From contig WPIO01000001.1 of assembly GCA_009760855.2 (NCBI GenBank), forward strand, positions 4,888,501-4,952,500: DNA of 64,000 nt. Reading direction: 5' to 3'. Below, one piece after another: positions 17,461 through 29,214 of the stretch. The position numbers were made by a program, and so were the translations under genes. The stretch's first letter is position 1; every line of letters begins with the position of its first letter. The notes below the pieces were generated by a model. The model did not search any database. It had not been told where the DNA came from and worked only from the letters and a program-made list of their open reading frames with translations. Source of the stretch: Cristatella mucedo. Taxonomy: Eukaryota > Bryozoa > Phylactolaemata > Cristatellidae.

Positions 17461-20229
17461 ATAGACGACATTCCTCAGGATGTGCTCCATTGTGAGCCTT
17501 CGTCAACTTGAGCTTTCTTTGTTGAGCCTCTGACTCACCATCTGCCTGCTGAAGATCACCTGTGTGCTAAGCTCGTGTTTTGGCATAGGCTAGAGAGGGA
17601 CCTTCTGGCATTCCATTTCCAAGAGCAGATAATCCCAGTGGAAGCCCGATGGCTTCCAGATGCAGGGTGGTTCTTCATCATCTCTAGCATGGATATTGTC
17701 CAAATTTTGTGTCGGGCAGCTTTCTCACTTATACCCTGCTTTTGAGATATCTCTCGGTTGCTAATCTTACAGACCATAGACAGCCTTCACACAATTTATA
17801 AGCTGGCCTCCCTGTGCAATGGCAGCTAGTACCTCACACACAGGTCAATAGTGTTACCCAGGTCTTTAGGTGTCTACCCAATTGTCCCAGTGCCAGAAGA
17901 ATATGTTCCACTTTTTATTAGAAGAAAAACGTCTGCAAATGTAACATAGGGTGTGCATGTGCTGGGCCATATTTATAGGCACAACCACTAAAAATTTGCT
18001 CTACTTGCAGTATTAGTGAATACAAAAAACAGGCAGAATGTATCTGCAATGCTAGAATTAAAATTCGAAGGCAATCTGCCTATTAGGAAAGTGTGGGTCA
18101 GGTTGGTTGCAGCAAGGCAAGCGCTATGGGAACCAAATGATAGCAGTGGGTCTGCAGCTGTTCACCCACAAGCACCCCTAATTAGCAACCAATATCAAAT
18201 GAGAGCAAAGTCACCAACAATATGGGTCCTACAGGAAAAGAAAACAGTGCGGTGCTTTTGCCATAACAGCTCAGGCTAGTGAGCAGCTAATATGGCAATC
18301 TAGGCCTTCATGGAACCAGATAAGGGAAAACATGCTTAACACCTCATAAGCTGCATTACCAAACGAACGTGAACGTTCAGACTCGAGGCACCCTAGATCT
18401 TGACGTCACACCATAAATTTTCACTGGGACAGGACTTTTGGCTGACGGGAAGGATCGAAGGAGTCTCGAGGGTCGTGTTCGAAGATTAGCCGGGCGGTCT
18501 ACTTCTTGCCGGTAGATCGATGACTGGGGAGACGGCTGAACAATTAGGAACAGACCCAAAAAAGCAACATAGATACTACTGTCATAGATGCATTTTGTGG
18601 GGGGAGACTAGTCGGTTGGACTGCAAGGGTTTGCAATAAAGGAACGTATTGATAAAGTAGATTTGAGAAGTTAACTTTCCATACTCATCAGCTAAAGAAA
18701 TGTTCAGTACAAAATGCTGAAGAGCAAGCATCTGCAGTTGTAAAAGAGCATGTCAGCATTATCAGTCTGACTGGAAGGGTGCAGCTTTCCTCAGTGCCAG
18801 TGGCTCCAAGAGCTAGACCAAAGACAGCTTCGGTCACGAACAAGTACAGGCACAGACGAGTAAGAGCAGACAATCGAATCAGTTGCTTCAATAGCAGCTG
18901 GAGCGAACCCACCACTAACAGGAAGATCATAGACAACCGAGCAGCTGATTCTCCATCATTTTTTCTAAGGTAGCATGTTCATTTGACCAATGAGTTGCTT
19001 TCACCTCACTAAGCCCTAGCAGAGACTCAGCTCAGTGAAAATGAGTAGAAACTGAGCTAAGCAACTCACTTTCTCTTTGCTGCATAAGATGAGGTCTTAT
19101 CCATCAGTTACCCATACTTGCACCAAAAGCCACTTAAGCCAGGTTTACATGGGAATCTTGCTTCCTGCCTACTTGAGTCATATTTCGGTCTTCCTTTTGG
19201 TAGGAGGTTTACTCCTTGGCAGTCTTGCCTCCTCCTGGGCGAAGGTCAAGCTTGATGCCTGTCTACTATAGCCTGTACTTTCTGCCGCCCCATAATATGA
19301 TTTTTGTAAGCTGACCTTAGTGTCCCATAAACTAGTCGTCCACCAGTCCCTTCAAAGCAATGAAGAAGGCGTGGCCTGAACAGCTACTATGACTGGTCGC
19401 TTGATGAGTCTTGGCCGAAGAAGTAGAACTGCTTTGGATGCCGAGTCTTCTTTGAGTCGTCCATAAGTCTTGGACCGCTCCCCCTATTAGTGACGGTATG
19501 GTATACACCGAAGACTTGAATAGGTAGGAAGCTATCCGTGTGAACCCAGTTTTAGGCTTAGTCTTTGAAAAATATCTGACGGAGATAAGTTCCAATGTCC
19601 TTATAAAATAAATCGGATAGAAAATATACACACAATTTTTAACTACGAGTGTCGGAAGATATGCTAGGTGAGGGCTTAAGATGATGTGGTTATAACTACA
19701 CCTAAGACAAAGCAATGCTGTAGAAATGTAATTGGATTGACCTGACAGCCAGATTCACGGATCGAAACCGAATTTCCAGACGGAAAAGCACGAGTAAATA
19801 ATGCACACGTCTTGTCGGCTCAGGTGTTGAAAAAACGCCTTTTGACACCCGAGGCAAAATCCCAATTTCAACAAATTGAGGCTATGAGGCTCGAATAAAC
19901 ACGGCAAGCTACTTATCAATTACCGCTATCCGCGATAAACGAAAGGTCACAAACGCCGTTCTGAAGTGACTCCGTGATAACTACGCAACAAAAACTCTTC
20001 AAATTAGATATCTATACAAGTTTGAAACGAGTGTGTCACAAAAGGAGACAGCAAGCTTGCCATCGCTCTTGGAGCAGGATGCGGCAGCCTCAATGGCTAA
20101 AGAGACCCACCAACCACGCGGCGGACGGCAGGTGCACATAAATAGACCTAATAAAGCCTACGGGGAGGTTGTCTAAAAATATTTGACACATATCACATCC
20201 CAAATACATTTTCAGGCATCAAAGCTTAC
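17461..20229. other. Unassigned 2.8 kb, probable taxilin first intron
   Basis: No transposon coding or known exon recognised. Open frames at 18.0-18.3, 18.7-18.97 and 19.33-19.7 kb have no family signature. Further 5' taxilin exons could hide here. Confidence 0.4.
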
Positions 20230-20292
20230 ATTGTCTGTATTGGCGCAACGTTCCATTTCTACACTCGAAGGAAAAGTAGCGACGGCAGCCAT
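20230..20292 (-). CDS. Candidate first coding exon of taxilin
   Basis: Minus strand ATG at 20,292 in good start context (CGACATGG) opens 21 codons beginning MAAVATFPSSVEMERC and ends at donor GTAAGC (phase 0). It is the nearest upstream start compatible in phase with the 13.8 kb exon and the certain taxilin exons. It lies 208 bp from the RPS4 cap region on the other strand. It could equally begin a different gene; only phase and position link it to taxilin. Confidence 0.4.
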
Positions 20293-20500
20293 GTCGGTAT
20301 CTCGTTAACATAGATATAACTCAGAGGCGGGATACTAATGTTACTAAATGTTATTTCAGCCTATGTGGTGTTTTGGGGATTATTTTTTGAGCAATAAAAA
20401 TAAATAAATAAAAAATTATTATAATTTGAAATCTATACGCTTTTTATAGTACTTCAATAAGTAGTCAATGCATAGGTACCTGGTACATCCGGAGACTCAG
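20293..20500. promoter_or_regulatory. Putative bidirectional promoter between taxilin and RPS4
   Basis: About 210 bp separate the candidate minus-strand start codon from the RPS4 transcription start. It holds an AT-rich core (GCAATAAAAATAAATAAATA near 20,390) and no repeat element. No TATA box at a useful distance was seen on the RPS4 side, as usual for ribosomal protein genes. Confidence 0.4.
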
Positions 20501-20510
20501 CCTCTTTCTC
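20501..20510 (+). promoter_or_regulatory. 5' TOP-like pyrimidine tract of RPS4
   Basis: CCTCTTTCTC lies 10 bases before the start codon. Ribosomal protein mRNAs begin at a C within such a tract, which couples translation to growth signalling. It implies a 5' UTR of under 20 bases. Confidence 0.65.
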
Positions 20511-20519
20511 GCGTTCAAA

Positions 20520-23140
20520 ATGGTGGGTGCTAGGTCTGGCTTGACGCGCGCTGCAAATCCGTTGTCATCCTGGTACTTCAAGCTGACTTAAGTCACAGCT
20601 AAGGTTGATTGCATTGCTTATGAGCCGAGTGTATTATTTCATGTTATTTTGCGTTTGTAGGTGCGCGGTCCAAAAAAGCACCTCAAGCGCCTCAATGCGC
20701 CTCGGCACTGGATGTTGGATAAGCTCTCTGGTGTATTCGCACCAAAGCCGAGCTGTGGACCTCATAAGCTGAGGGAATGCCTTCCCCTTATTGTTTTCCT
20801 TCGAAATCGTCTGAAGTACGCTCTGACGTACAATGAGGTGGTGAAGATAACGAACCAGCGGCTCATTAAAATCGACGGCAAAGTCAGGACGGATATTACG
20901 TACCCTGCTGGATTCATGGGTGAGTTTTTTTAAAGTAGCTGCAGCTCTTCGTGTAATGATTTCTCTGTCTGATAATAGCCTGGCTGCCCAAATGCAAGCC
21001 ACGGTCGCTAAGCAGACATACATTATGCGGCTAGGTTGCCTAACCTGTCGACCTCTATACCGACTGGAGAAGCAGCGTTGCAACATGAGCTAGTGATCAC
21101 GTCTTGGGGTTTACAAGATTCCTAGTTTTCTATAAGTTCTGTCTTACTGTAGACGTGATTACTATTGAGAAGACAGGAGAGCAATTCCGTCTGATCTATG
21201 ATGTGAAAGGTCGCTTTGCTGTTCATCGAATTTCCAAGGAAGAAGCTCAGGTACGCAGATGGTGCCAAACACGTGCTGCATTAATGTTGGTTCGAGATTT
21301 TGTTTTGAACTATTTTTAAATCGTGGCTGCTATCTTGTAGTACAAGTTGGCCCGAATTCGAGCAGTTGGTGTTGCTGCAAAGGGTGTACCCTATGTTACA
21401 ACACACGATGGCCGTACTATTCGCTATCCAGATCCTCTTATCAAGGTTAATGATACCATCATGGTGGATATTGCCTCGGGCAAGATTAAGAACTTTGTCA
21501 AGTTTGATACGGGTGAGCATTAATAATGCTGTCGTTAATTATTCGAAGTCGTTCATGTTGCGTGTGCTAATAGTTTTGCAGCCAAGTACATTGTTGCCTT
21601 TCTGTTTTTTCCAGGAAACGTCTGCATGATAACTGGGGGTCGCAACTTGGGACGTGTTGGAATAATTGTAAACCGTGAGAGGCATCCTGGATCCTTCGAT
21701 ATTGTGCACGTAAAAGATTCTGTCGGTCATTCGTTTGCTACAAGGTGAGTTTTTCAATAGGTTTTTGTAGACTCGAGCTGGCAGTAGTAATATGCATGTT
21801 TGTGCTACATGGCTAATATCTTGATAAGCCTGTTGATGCGATGAGTCGTGAACGTTGCATTCGTCTGATTCTGTTTGGCCCGTCCAAATTGTCCAGCTTG
21901 CCTTGCACTCAAAAATTAGTTTTTTATGCATATTTGTGTCGGTCAAATTGGTGTTTATAAGTATTCCTTTAAACAACGGTAAAATATTTATTGTTGGGCT
22001 GTGGCAGCACAAGCTAATTCTCAAAGAAGGCTTGTGTTCTTCCTCAAGCACAACTGCAAAGTGCTACATTCGATGATTCTCTTTGGCAACCTAACTTGTG
22101 TGCATTGCTTGAATCGTTTTATCGTCACTCGAAAGTAGTCTCCTAGCAATAAGATGTAGGTAATACATTATTGCAAATTGAGCTAGCATAGTGAATAGAT
22201 ATGCACCACGTCCACCATTCTGCTAGTCGTGTATAAATCTTGTGCATGTACATTTTGTAGTGTCACCAATGTGTGTAGCATTGTTGTGGCTGTATACACA
22301 CTCGTTGTTCATCCCACTCAAGTCTGTAAGGGCAGCATGTAGATTAACACGTATGGTAGCTAAAATAGCCAGTGTGGTGCTTGCTACTACTTGACTGCAA
22401 GCCAGTAAGTGATATTGTAACGTCGTGTTGCTAAGTGCAGAATAGCGATTCTGTGCAAGTGTGTGCTTGAGCATACTATGTCTTATGCAATATTAGTGTG
22501 CTTACTTTTTGCTGTTGCACAAGTGTAACCTCTTGTCTGAGTACATCAGTAGTGTAACTCAACGCTACTCAGACCCAGCTCAAAACTGCCCTGTAGTTTC
22601 CTTATATATTGAAGCTGTCCTTTTGAGCGTGCAGGGTTTTTTCTTTTAAGATAGATTTTTTACACGTTTTGCAACATACAGTAAATGCATAAAGCTCATG
22701 AAAAATGCATTGTATGCAACTGCCAAAGTAGCCATCTTGTTTAATTAATGCAAATTTATTTTAGCAGGTTGATTTACTACTATCGACGTGCAACATTGCT
22801 TTATGTTGGTATGGCTTTCTCGAAGCTCTTGTACACCTCATGTGTGCCAGAGTCAAAAGAAGCCTATAGTAAACCGCTTCTGTGACGGTCGCTGCCTGGC
22901 TTAGTGGTCAGGATGGCATACTTAACCAGAAGTACATTCATTTACTGTCTTGTATCGATGATTATTGGCTGTAAGTTTGTGTACATACATAATTTTTTTG
23001 GATTTAGGCTCAGCAATGTGTTCGTCATTGGAAAAGGAAACAAGCCTTGGGTGTCACTGCCCAAAGGAAAGGGAATCAAGCTGTCGATTGCTGAAGAGAG
23101 AGACAAGAGGATAGAAGGCAGGAAAGTCACTCCTGCCTAA
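20520..23140 (+). CDS. RPS4: Ribosomal protein S4 (eS4), complete, six exons
   Basis: Small-subunit protein eS4. Exons: 20520-20522 (ATG alone), 20661-20919, 21153-21250, 21341-21512, 21615-21744 and 23008-23140 (stop TAA). All introns are GT-AG and in frame, giving 264 residues (human RPS4X has 263). Sequence blocks: [56 protein letters not shown] (S4 RNA-binding region), [55 protein letters not shown] (KOW region), [20 protein letters not shown]. An exon holding only the start codon is the standard arrangement of animal RPS4 genes. Residue two is Val instead of the usual Ala. The last intron is 1.26 kb; no snoRNA could be supported in it. Expression should be strong and TOP-regulated. Confidence 0.97.
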
Positions 23141-23151
23141 GCGAGTCATTC

Positions 23152-23157
23152 AATAAA
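23152..23157 (+). terminator. RPS4 polyadenylation signal
   Basis: AATAAA 12 bases after the stop codon, so the 3' UTR is very short, as is common for ribosomal protein genes. Confidence 0.8.
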
Positions 23158-23616
23158 TTTCTGAGAGAGCAGCTGTAAATCGGTTCTTGACTGTTGACCA
23201 GGCATTGCATTGGTTTCGGCATAACACAGCAGAGGCATCAATAGAAAAGTTTTCATGCTGCCTCGCCTGTGATCAAAACTATTAGCTCTCTGCAGTTCGA
23301 CTGGTTTTACCATGATGCTATTGTTTAACCTATCTTACAACATTCCTGTATCAGGAGGCACTTGTGCAAGTAGTAAGATTTTATTATCGAGAAAATATAT
23401 TAGGTGGGGCGATGTGATTATGTCTGTTGTCTGTCTTCAGTTGCAGTATTTCCTTTCCAAAAGATTTTAACAACATTGAAGCCCAAAAAATGGTATTGAG
23501 CATCTAGACTCGATGCTTAATGCATAGCTTGAAACCAAGCTCAGCAAATTAACGAGGTTGGCCATAGTGACTTAAAAAGCTGGATTCTCAAGCATAATCA
23601 GCATTTAGGGGACAAC
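23158..23616. other. RPS4 downstream flank
   Basis: No gene or repeat recognised. Confidence 0.5.
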
Positions 23617-24028
23617 TCTTTACATGATATAGCACCCTCAGAGAACTTCTTCACTTTCTAGGCGCTTTACATTTGCTGCAAAGAGTAGTGATTTAATTGT
23701 AACATGGTTGCTAAACAACATATTGGATAAGGGTGCTATGCACAGGGTCAGCATGCAAATGTAGTTAGTGGCAGCATGCACTGTTTCAACACGAGTGTAC
23801 ATTAAGGATGAATCACGGACCCACTAAATGCAGTCCTAAATAGTGGTTTTTAAATGTGGCCAAGTGAGGGGATGTTCTAACCTCCCTTTTTTCTTCAGTC
23901 AAGGGATGTGACAAGTCGGGAGTGAGATCTAGGCTTTGGGAGCATACGAACTAAATGCACGATCTTTAAAGGATTTGAGGCTTGTAAGAGGTAGTGGTAA
24001 ACTGTTGGATTCCGAAAACCTGATGGTA
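23617..24028 (-). mobile_element. LINE family A 3' fragment, worn
   Basis: Reversed tail TATAGCACCCTCAGAGAAC, CTAGGCGCTTTACATTTGC, then antisense coding ending near the CTGTTGGATTCCGAAAA motif. No (AAT)n left. Confidence 0.75.
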
Positions 24029-24419
24029 TTTGTGCAGGCAGGGAGTAGTCATATCAAACGGAAAGAATATTGGACACATTCATGACAGGACATGTACACT
24101 ATTTTGCACTATTTCACTACGGATAGTCCTGTGTAGCTGTAGTTACTTGGTCAGTGGCCAAAGTTAAAATGTAATTGTTTGATGCTGAGAAGTACCAAAT
24201 TGCTGACGGTCCTAGCCTGTTGAAGCGTACAAACATGTTGAAAGTATGTATAATTTGCCTAAAGACCGCTCACAGCAGGCTATAGATTCGTAAACTGCCA
24301 GAAGAATTTGGAAACGTGCATAGATTCGCAAATATACTATCCATATGCAACAATAAAGTGTGGAAGAGCCATTTGTTTTTATACAAAAATTTCAATTGAC
24401 GTAAGCAACAGTTAATCGG

Positions 24420-24836
24420 CGTCAGTGTCGTCAAACAATCCCAAAATGTATGCGACTTCCAAGAAATTTTTCGGCATCTGTTTCCGAGAGGAGTTAGAGT
24501 ATCTAGGATGAATCATAATTTTGTGTAAGTAATTTATCCTCAAAAATTGTGTTGGTCTCTTCTTGCATTTTTAAGACATCCACGTGGCACTTTCTTAATC
24601 GGCTGTGTCCTTGCAAGCAGTGCATTTATCTGTAGGGAGTTTAGCACTACTTCCACAAATCGCTGAGAATAGTTCTTCCTTCGGGGATTCAAGATAAGCT
24701 GCTCCTTCTCTAAAATTAATCGTAGGATTATGCAACCATTTTTAGATTCGGTCAACTTTGCTTCAGTAAAACTAGGGTAAATATTTAACATACTTGAAAG
24801 CAACTGTGCTGCGTCACTTCTGGTTTCAGAACTCAT
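24420..24836 (-). pseudogene. Unidentified reading frame interrupted by the LINE
   Basis: The minus strand is open for about 99 codons from ATG at 24,836, with stretches such as DAAQLLSSMLNIYPSFTEAK, LRLILEKEQLILNPRRK and YSQRFVEVVLNSLQINALL. A further protein-like block, KNFLEVAYILGLFDDTDAD, precedes a stop near 24,417 in another frame. The open register also continues upstream of the LINE on its far side (26,532 onward). The composition looks like real protein, but I do not recognise the family, so no function is given. Confidence 0.35.
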
Positions 24837-24840
24837 TGAT

Positions 24841-26525
24841 ATGTCATTAGCCTCAGGTCAGGTCCCAGAACCTTTCAAAAAAGCTGTAGTCAGGCCACTT
24901 CTCAAGAAAGCTACACTAGACCAAGAGAACTTAAGCAACTACCGCCCAGTCTCCCTTCTACCATTCCTATCAAAGACACTGGAACGGGTCGTGGCAGACC
25001 AGCTGAACTCGTATATCGAAACCTCACACCTTGCTAGTAAGTTCCAGTCTGGCTTTAGAGCTAATCACTCCTACAGAGTCAGCATTGCTTCGGGTATACA
25101 ACGACCTACTTAGGAATGCAGACATGGGTAGAGTGTCTCTTCTTGTTTTGCTCGATCTTTCGGCAGCTTTTGATACCATCGATCACAAAGTACTTCTAGA
25201 GCGCCTCTCATCTCGCCTGGGCATCACTGGCACTGCTCTGCAGTGGTTCAGGTCCTATCTCAGTGGGAGACTCCAGAGTGTTGACGTGAATGGACAAAGA
25301 TCATCTGAAGTACCTCTAAAATATGGAGTACCTCAGGGCTCTGTGCTAGGTCCGGTCCTTTTCACCGTTTATACTCTCCCTCTCGCTGATGTGATTGCCA
25401 AGCACAATCTAGGCTTTCACTTCTATGCGGATGACACTCAGTTGTACCTTTGCTTTGATCCCTCCCAGCCTTCGAGCACCTCAAATTCTCTCAACTCACT
25501 TGCTGCATGCATTGATGACATCCGATCATGGATGGCAGCAAATTTTCTAAAACTAAACGATGATAAAACTAACTTACTAGTTATGGGCAAACCTAGTGTT
25601 ATTCAGAAATTGGAAAGGCTGACTTTCAAAATTGGCTCTGCCAGCATATCTCCAGTTGCATCAGCTCGAAATCTAGGTGTCATATTCCAAAGCGACCTCT
25701 CGTTAGACGACCACATCAGCTCCACAGTCAAATCCGCCTATTTTCAGCTTCATAACATTGCTAAAATTAGGGCTTGTTTAGATAAGGATACCACGTCCAA
25801 GTTGGTCCATGCATTCGTGACATCTCGTCTCGACTTCTGCAACTCACTGCTTACTGGCCTACCAGCATGTGCGATCAGGCGATTGCAGCTGGTGCAAAAC
25901 TCTGCAGCTAGGCTTGTCTGTCGTGAGCGTCACAGTTGCCACATTACTCCACTTCTCGCCGACCTGCACTGGTTACCAGTCAAGCAACGGATTGACTTCA
26001 AGGTTTTGTCGCTCACTTTTAGGTCTCTTCATTCTATGGCTCCAGCCTATCTCTCAGATATACTACCCCATCAGGCAAAGCATCGTACCACTCGCTTTTC
26101 GGAATCCAACAGTCTAGAAATACCTCGTACAAACCTTAAATCCTTTGGAGACCGTGCATTTAGCTCGTATGCTCCCACAGCCTGGAACTCCCTCCCGACC
26201 TGCATCAGAACATCCCCTGACCTGACCACATTTAAAAGAAACTTAAAAACATACCTATTTAGGACAGCATTTAGTGGGTCCTTGTGATTCGTCCTTGATG
26301 TGCTTATGCGTGCTGACACTGTGCATGCTGCCACTAACCACATTTGCATGCTGACCCAGTGCATGTAACCCCTAACCATGTTATTCATTTTGTTTGTTTT
26401 TCAAGCATGATTTTACTTACTATTCTATTGCGTATCACTTTGCAGCAAATGTAAAGCGCCTAGAAAGAGATTAAGTTCTCTGAGGGCGCTTTATCAAGTG
26501 CAATATTATTATTATTATTATTATT
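24841..26525 (+). mobile_element. LINE family A, 5'-truncated, best-preserved copy (CR1/L2-like)
   Basis: Encodes most of a non-LTR reverse transcriptase: NYRPVSLLPFLSKTLERVV, LLDLSAAFDTIDHKVLLERL, GVPQGSVLGPVLFTVYTLPL and catalytic FYADDTQLYLCF, then thumb and C-terminus with [20 protein letters not shown] and [20 protein letters not shown], stop at 26,285-26,287. One frame change lies near 25,070; the rest is open for over 400 codons. The 3' end forms a hairpin (AAAGCGCC...GGCGCTTT) followed by (ATT)n. ATTGAT at 24,835-24,840 and 26,526-26,531 is a likely target duplication. The endonuclease domain is missing. Confidence 0.92.
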
Positions 26526-26531
26526 ATTGAT

Positions 26532-26990
26532 ACGGGTAGGTATGTTGACATGCTTTTCAGCCGCTCTACCAGTCTAAGTCATTCGTACATAGCTATGATC
26601 GCTCACCCCAGAGTGTGTCGGATTCCTTCTTTAGTGTTAATGGCAGTTAGATGTTCAATATCGTCATGAAGTGTTGGACGAGAAAAAAATGAATAAACAC
26701 TTGACTCACACACAAAATGTAACTATGCTGGCTTTGGTTTAGCAGTGTACAGTCTGACAACAACACTGCTAATATTGCAGTGTGGTTGTCAAAGTTGACG
26801 AACAAGGCATTGGGTTTTATACTCATATTGGCTATTGAAGGTCCAGTTACAACAGCATTATGATAGCATTATGACCGGCAGATGGCCGTTATGATGTCGG
26901 ATTTAAGACTCTCTAGGAATACCTTTTCAACACTTCCTGCATCTTTTGCGAGTGCCTAAACAAAGCTGGAAATGCTGCTAGGATCGTAAG
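26532..26990. other. Right flank of the LINE, possibly the rest of the split frame
   Basis: On the minus strand the stretch next to the LINE stays open in register with the 24.8 kb frame for about 20 codons, and a patch near 26,630-26,680 reads LHDDIEHLTAINTKEGIRHT. Nothing else recognised. Confidence 0.3.
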
Positions 26991-26994
26991 TTTC

Positions 26995-27560
26995 TTACTT
27001 GCCTATCTACCAGCCGGTGCAATCAGGCGATTACAGCTGGTGCAAAACTCCGCAGGTAAGCTTGTCTGTCGTGAGCGTCGCAGTTGCCACATCACCACTT
27101 CTTGCCGATCTGCACTGGCTCCCAATCAAGCAGCGGATCGACTTCAATGTTCCGTCACTCACTTCTAAGTCCCTTAATTCTTTGGCTCCAGCCTACCTAC
27201 CTATCAGATCTACTCTTTCACAAGGCTAAGCACCACTTCAACTGGAACTCACTTCCGACTGGCGTAGCGGCATCTCCTGACTTGTTGACATTTAAATGAA
27301 GCTCGCACGCATTTTTGAAAGCATGCTGTGGGTCGCAGTAATTGACCTTTATATGCTTATGCCTGCTAACACTGTGCATGCTGCGAATAAACATATTTGC
27401 AGGCTGACCCTATGCATGTCACCTCTAACCATGCTATGATAATTAACATTGAGCAAGCTAACATTAATCATTCGATAATACTTCCTTTGCAGCAAATGTA
27501 AATGCTTAGAAAGAGATTAAGTTATCTAAGGGTGCTATTCACATTTATTACTATTTTCAA
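26995..27560 (+). mobile_element. LINE family A fragment, internally deleted
   Basis: CGATTACAGCTGGTGCAAAA, GTCTGTCGTGAGCG, WLPIKQRIDFNVPSLT, then a gap relative to other copies and the tail GCAAATGTAAATGCTTAGAAAG. No intact frame. Confidence 0.75.
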
Positions 27561-27599
27561 AATTAACGTCGAAATAATTGATGACTTGCTCAGGCCGTT

Positions 27600-28990
27600 A
27601 CCGGTGTCCTAGATCATTACTTGAATCGACCCAGATACCACAATACTGGTTTTTCTTATCTGTTAGTAACTTTCTTTTTACAGCTGTTGCAAGTAGGCGG
27701 ATAAATTCATTGTCAATGTTAGGTTACAAATAAGAAACTGACCCTGGATTTGTTGTGAATGCTGATATTTTCCAACAGCGAGTCATACTGAGCAATGTGC
27801 TTGGTCGTGGAATGAAATTTTCCATTACTTTGAAGCTCATCTAAACTCACACTACTTTCTTTGCGGTCATGAAGTGCCAAGTTTGAGTGCTGTGAAACCA
27901 GACGCTTAATGCAGTCAAGTATTCTTTTCCAAATATCTCACCAAAGCTATGCGATTGAATTTGAAATTCAACTACTTCGTCAATTCTAGGACCACCCTCG
28001 GTATCAGCTTCTATGTCATAAAAGCATTGCGATGGATTCAAACTGTTTTGATGTAACCGTGGCTTTTCTGGTTTTTCCATCGTTTGAATCAGTCAGTTAC
28101 CTCAAACGGAGATCGACAGTTTCTACTCGATGGTATGAGGAATTGGCAGAAAAAACGGTAAGCAGCTTTACTAATTGGTGAATGTAATAACCAAGATTGA
28201 TTCACTTCCTCTCTGTTCTCGGACGTTTGAACCATTGGTATGCGGAGGTTAATGGTTGGATGGTAGATCGCTTCTGTGCTGAAAATAACACGATCCAAGA
28301 ATAATCATTTCATTAAGAACAGCCTGTGATACTATTGATAGCCTTGTTGTTGGATCAAATTTTTAAGTAGCCATGTCATAAACTGGTAGCACACCACGGG
28401 CAGCATAATTTTCTGTTTTTTCGCCAGAGACTTCCCATCTTATCATTCCCGCCTATGCCAACAACTTCCTTATCTCATTGAACCAGTTAACAATGTCAAC
28501 GTCGGTATTTCTTTAGCATAGATAGCAACATCTGTCTGACCTGTGTTTTCTAAGAAATTTTGGTTATGATACGGTTGGGTTCATTTGTTTTCTTTTCCAT
28601 CTTTTGAATTAGTTGTTTAATCCGTCGTCATCTGATTCAGTCTCTAAGGAGTGCACACATTTAGCATCATTCGTTTTGGATTTTTCCAGAAAGCTTGCCG
28701 TTAATTTTCTGGACATGCCCTTTTCAAAATCTCTCTTTTCAGACCTGCTCCATTTGGCTTTTTTCTTACCATGGCTGAAAAATATTTATCACTTGTAAAG
28801 ACCATAAGTAAGTAAATTCTTAATTTAAAGAAAGTACTAAAAATAAGACTACCATTACAATTTGGAAACATGAAATCAATTGACAAAGTAATCATTTGTT
28901 CAAACAAAGTTGCGGAAAAATCTTTTATCATACAACTTTAATTGTGTAAATAATAGTTCGGAAGCGCCGAGGATAAATAAATATTAAAAT
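27600..28990 (-). mobile_element. hAT-related (ZMYM1-like) transposase fossil
   Basis: Minus strand blocks in family order: MVRKKPNGAGLKREILKRA (basic start of the ZMYM/TTF-type group), NQSWLLHSPISKAAYRFFCQ (consensus WLxYSPxxxAVYCFxCKLF), SRNCRSPFEV then SNDGKTRKA (F..WKNA..), HQNSLNPSQCF, DIWKRILDCIKRLVSQHSNL (consensus WRxILxRIVxVVKFLxxRxL) and HIAQYDSLLENI (LLAQFDPFLxEHI). Many frame breaks. Ends not found. Confidence 0.5.
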
Positions 28991-29214
28991 AGTGTAGTAA
29001 GTTAAGTTAGTATTGTTACCTGCGAGAGTTCACGCCTTGATGGCTTAGCAGGAGAGTGAGTATGATCTCGATAAAAGAACATAGTGAAGTGGTTGCCATG
29101 CTAGGCGTAGTTCGCATGAGGATCGGCGTGCCAGCAGCAACGTCGCGGCCGCTGGCGTTCCCTGTGACCTTTACTGCCCTAATCCTTTACCCAACTATGT
29201 GCCAAGGGTTCGAC

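Noticed and set aside
21745-23007. Possible snoRNA in RPS4 intron 5 (GCGATGAGT, CGATGAT and CTGA-like boxes)
   Set aside because: C and D boxes are imperfect and spacing is too short or lacks terminal pairing.
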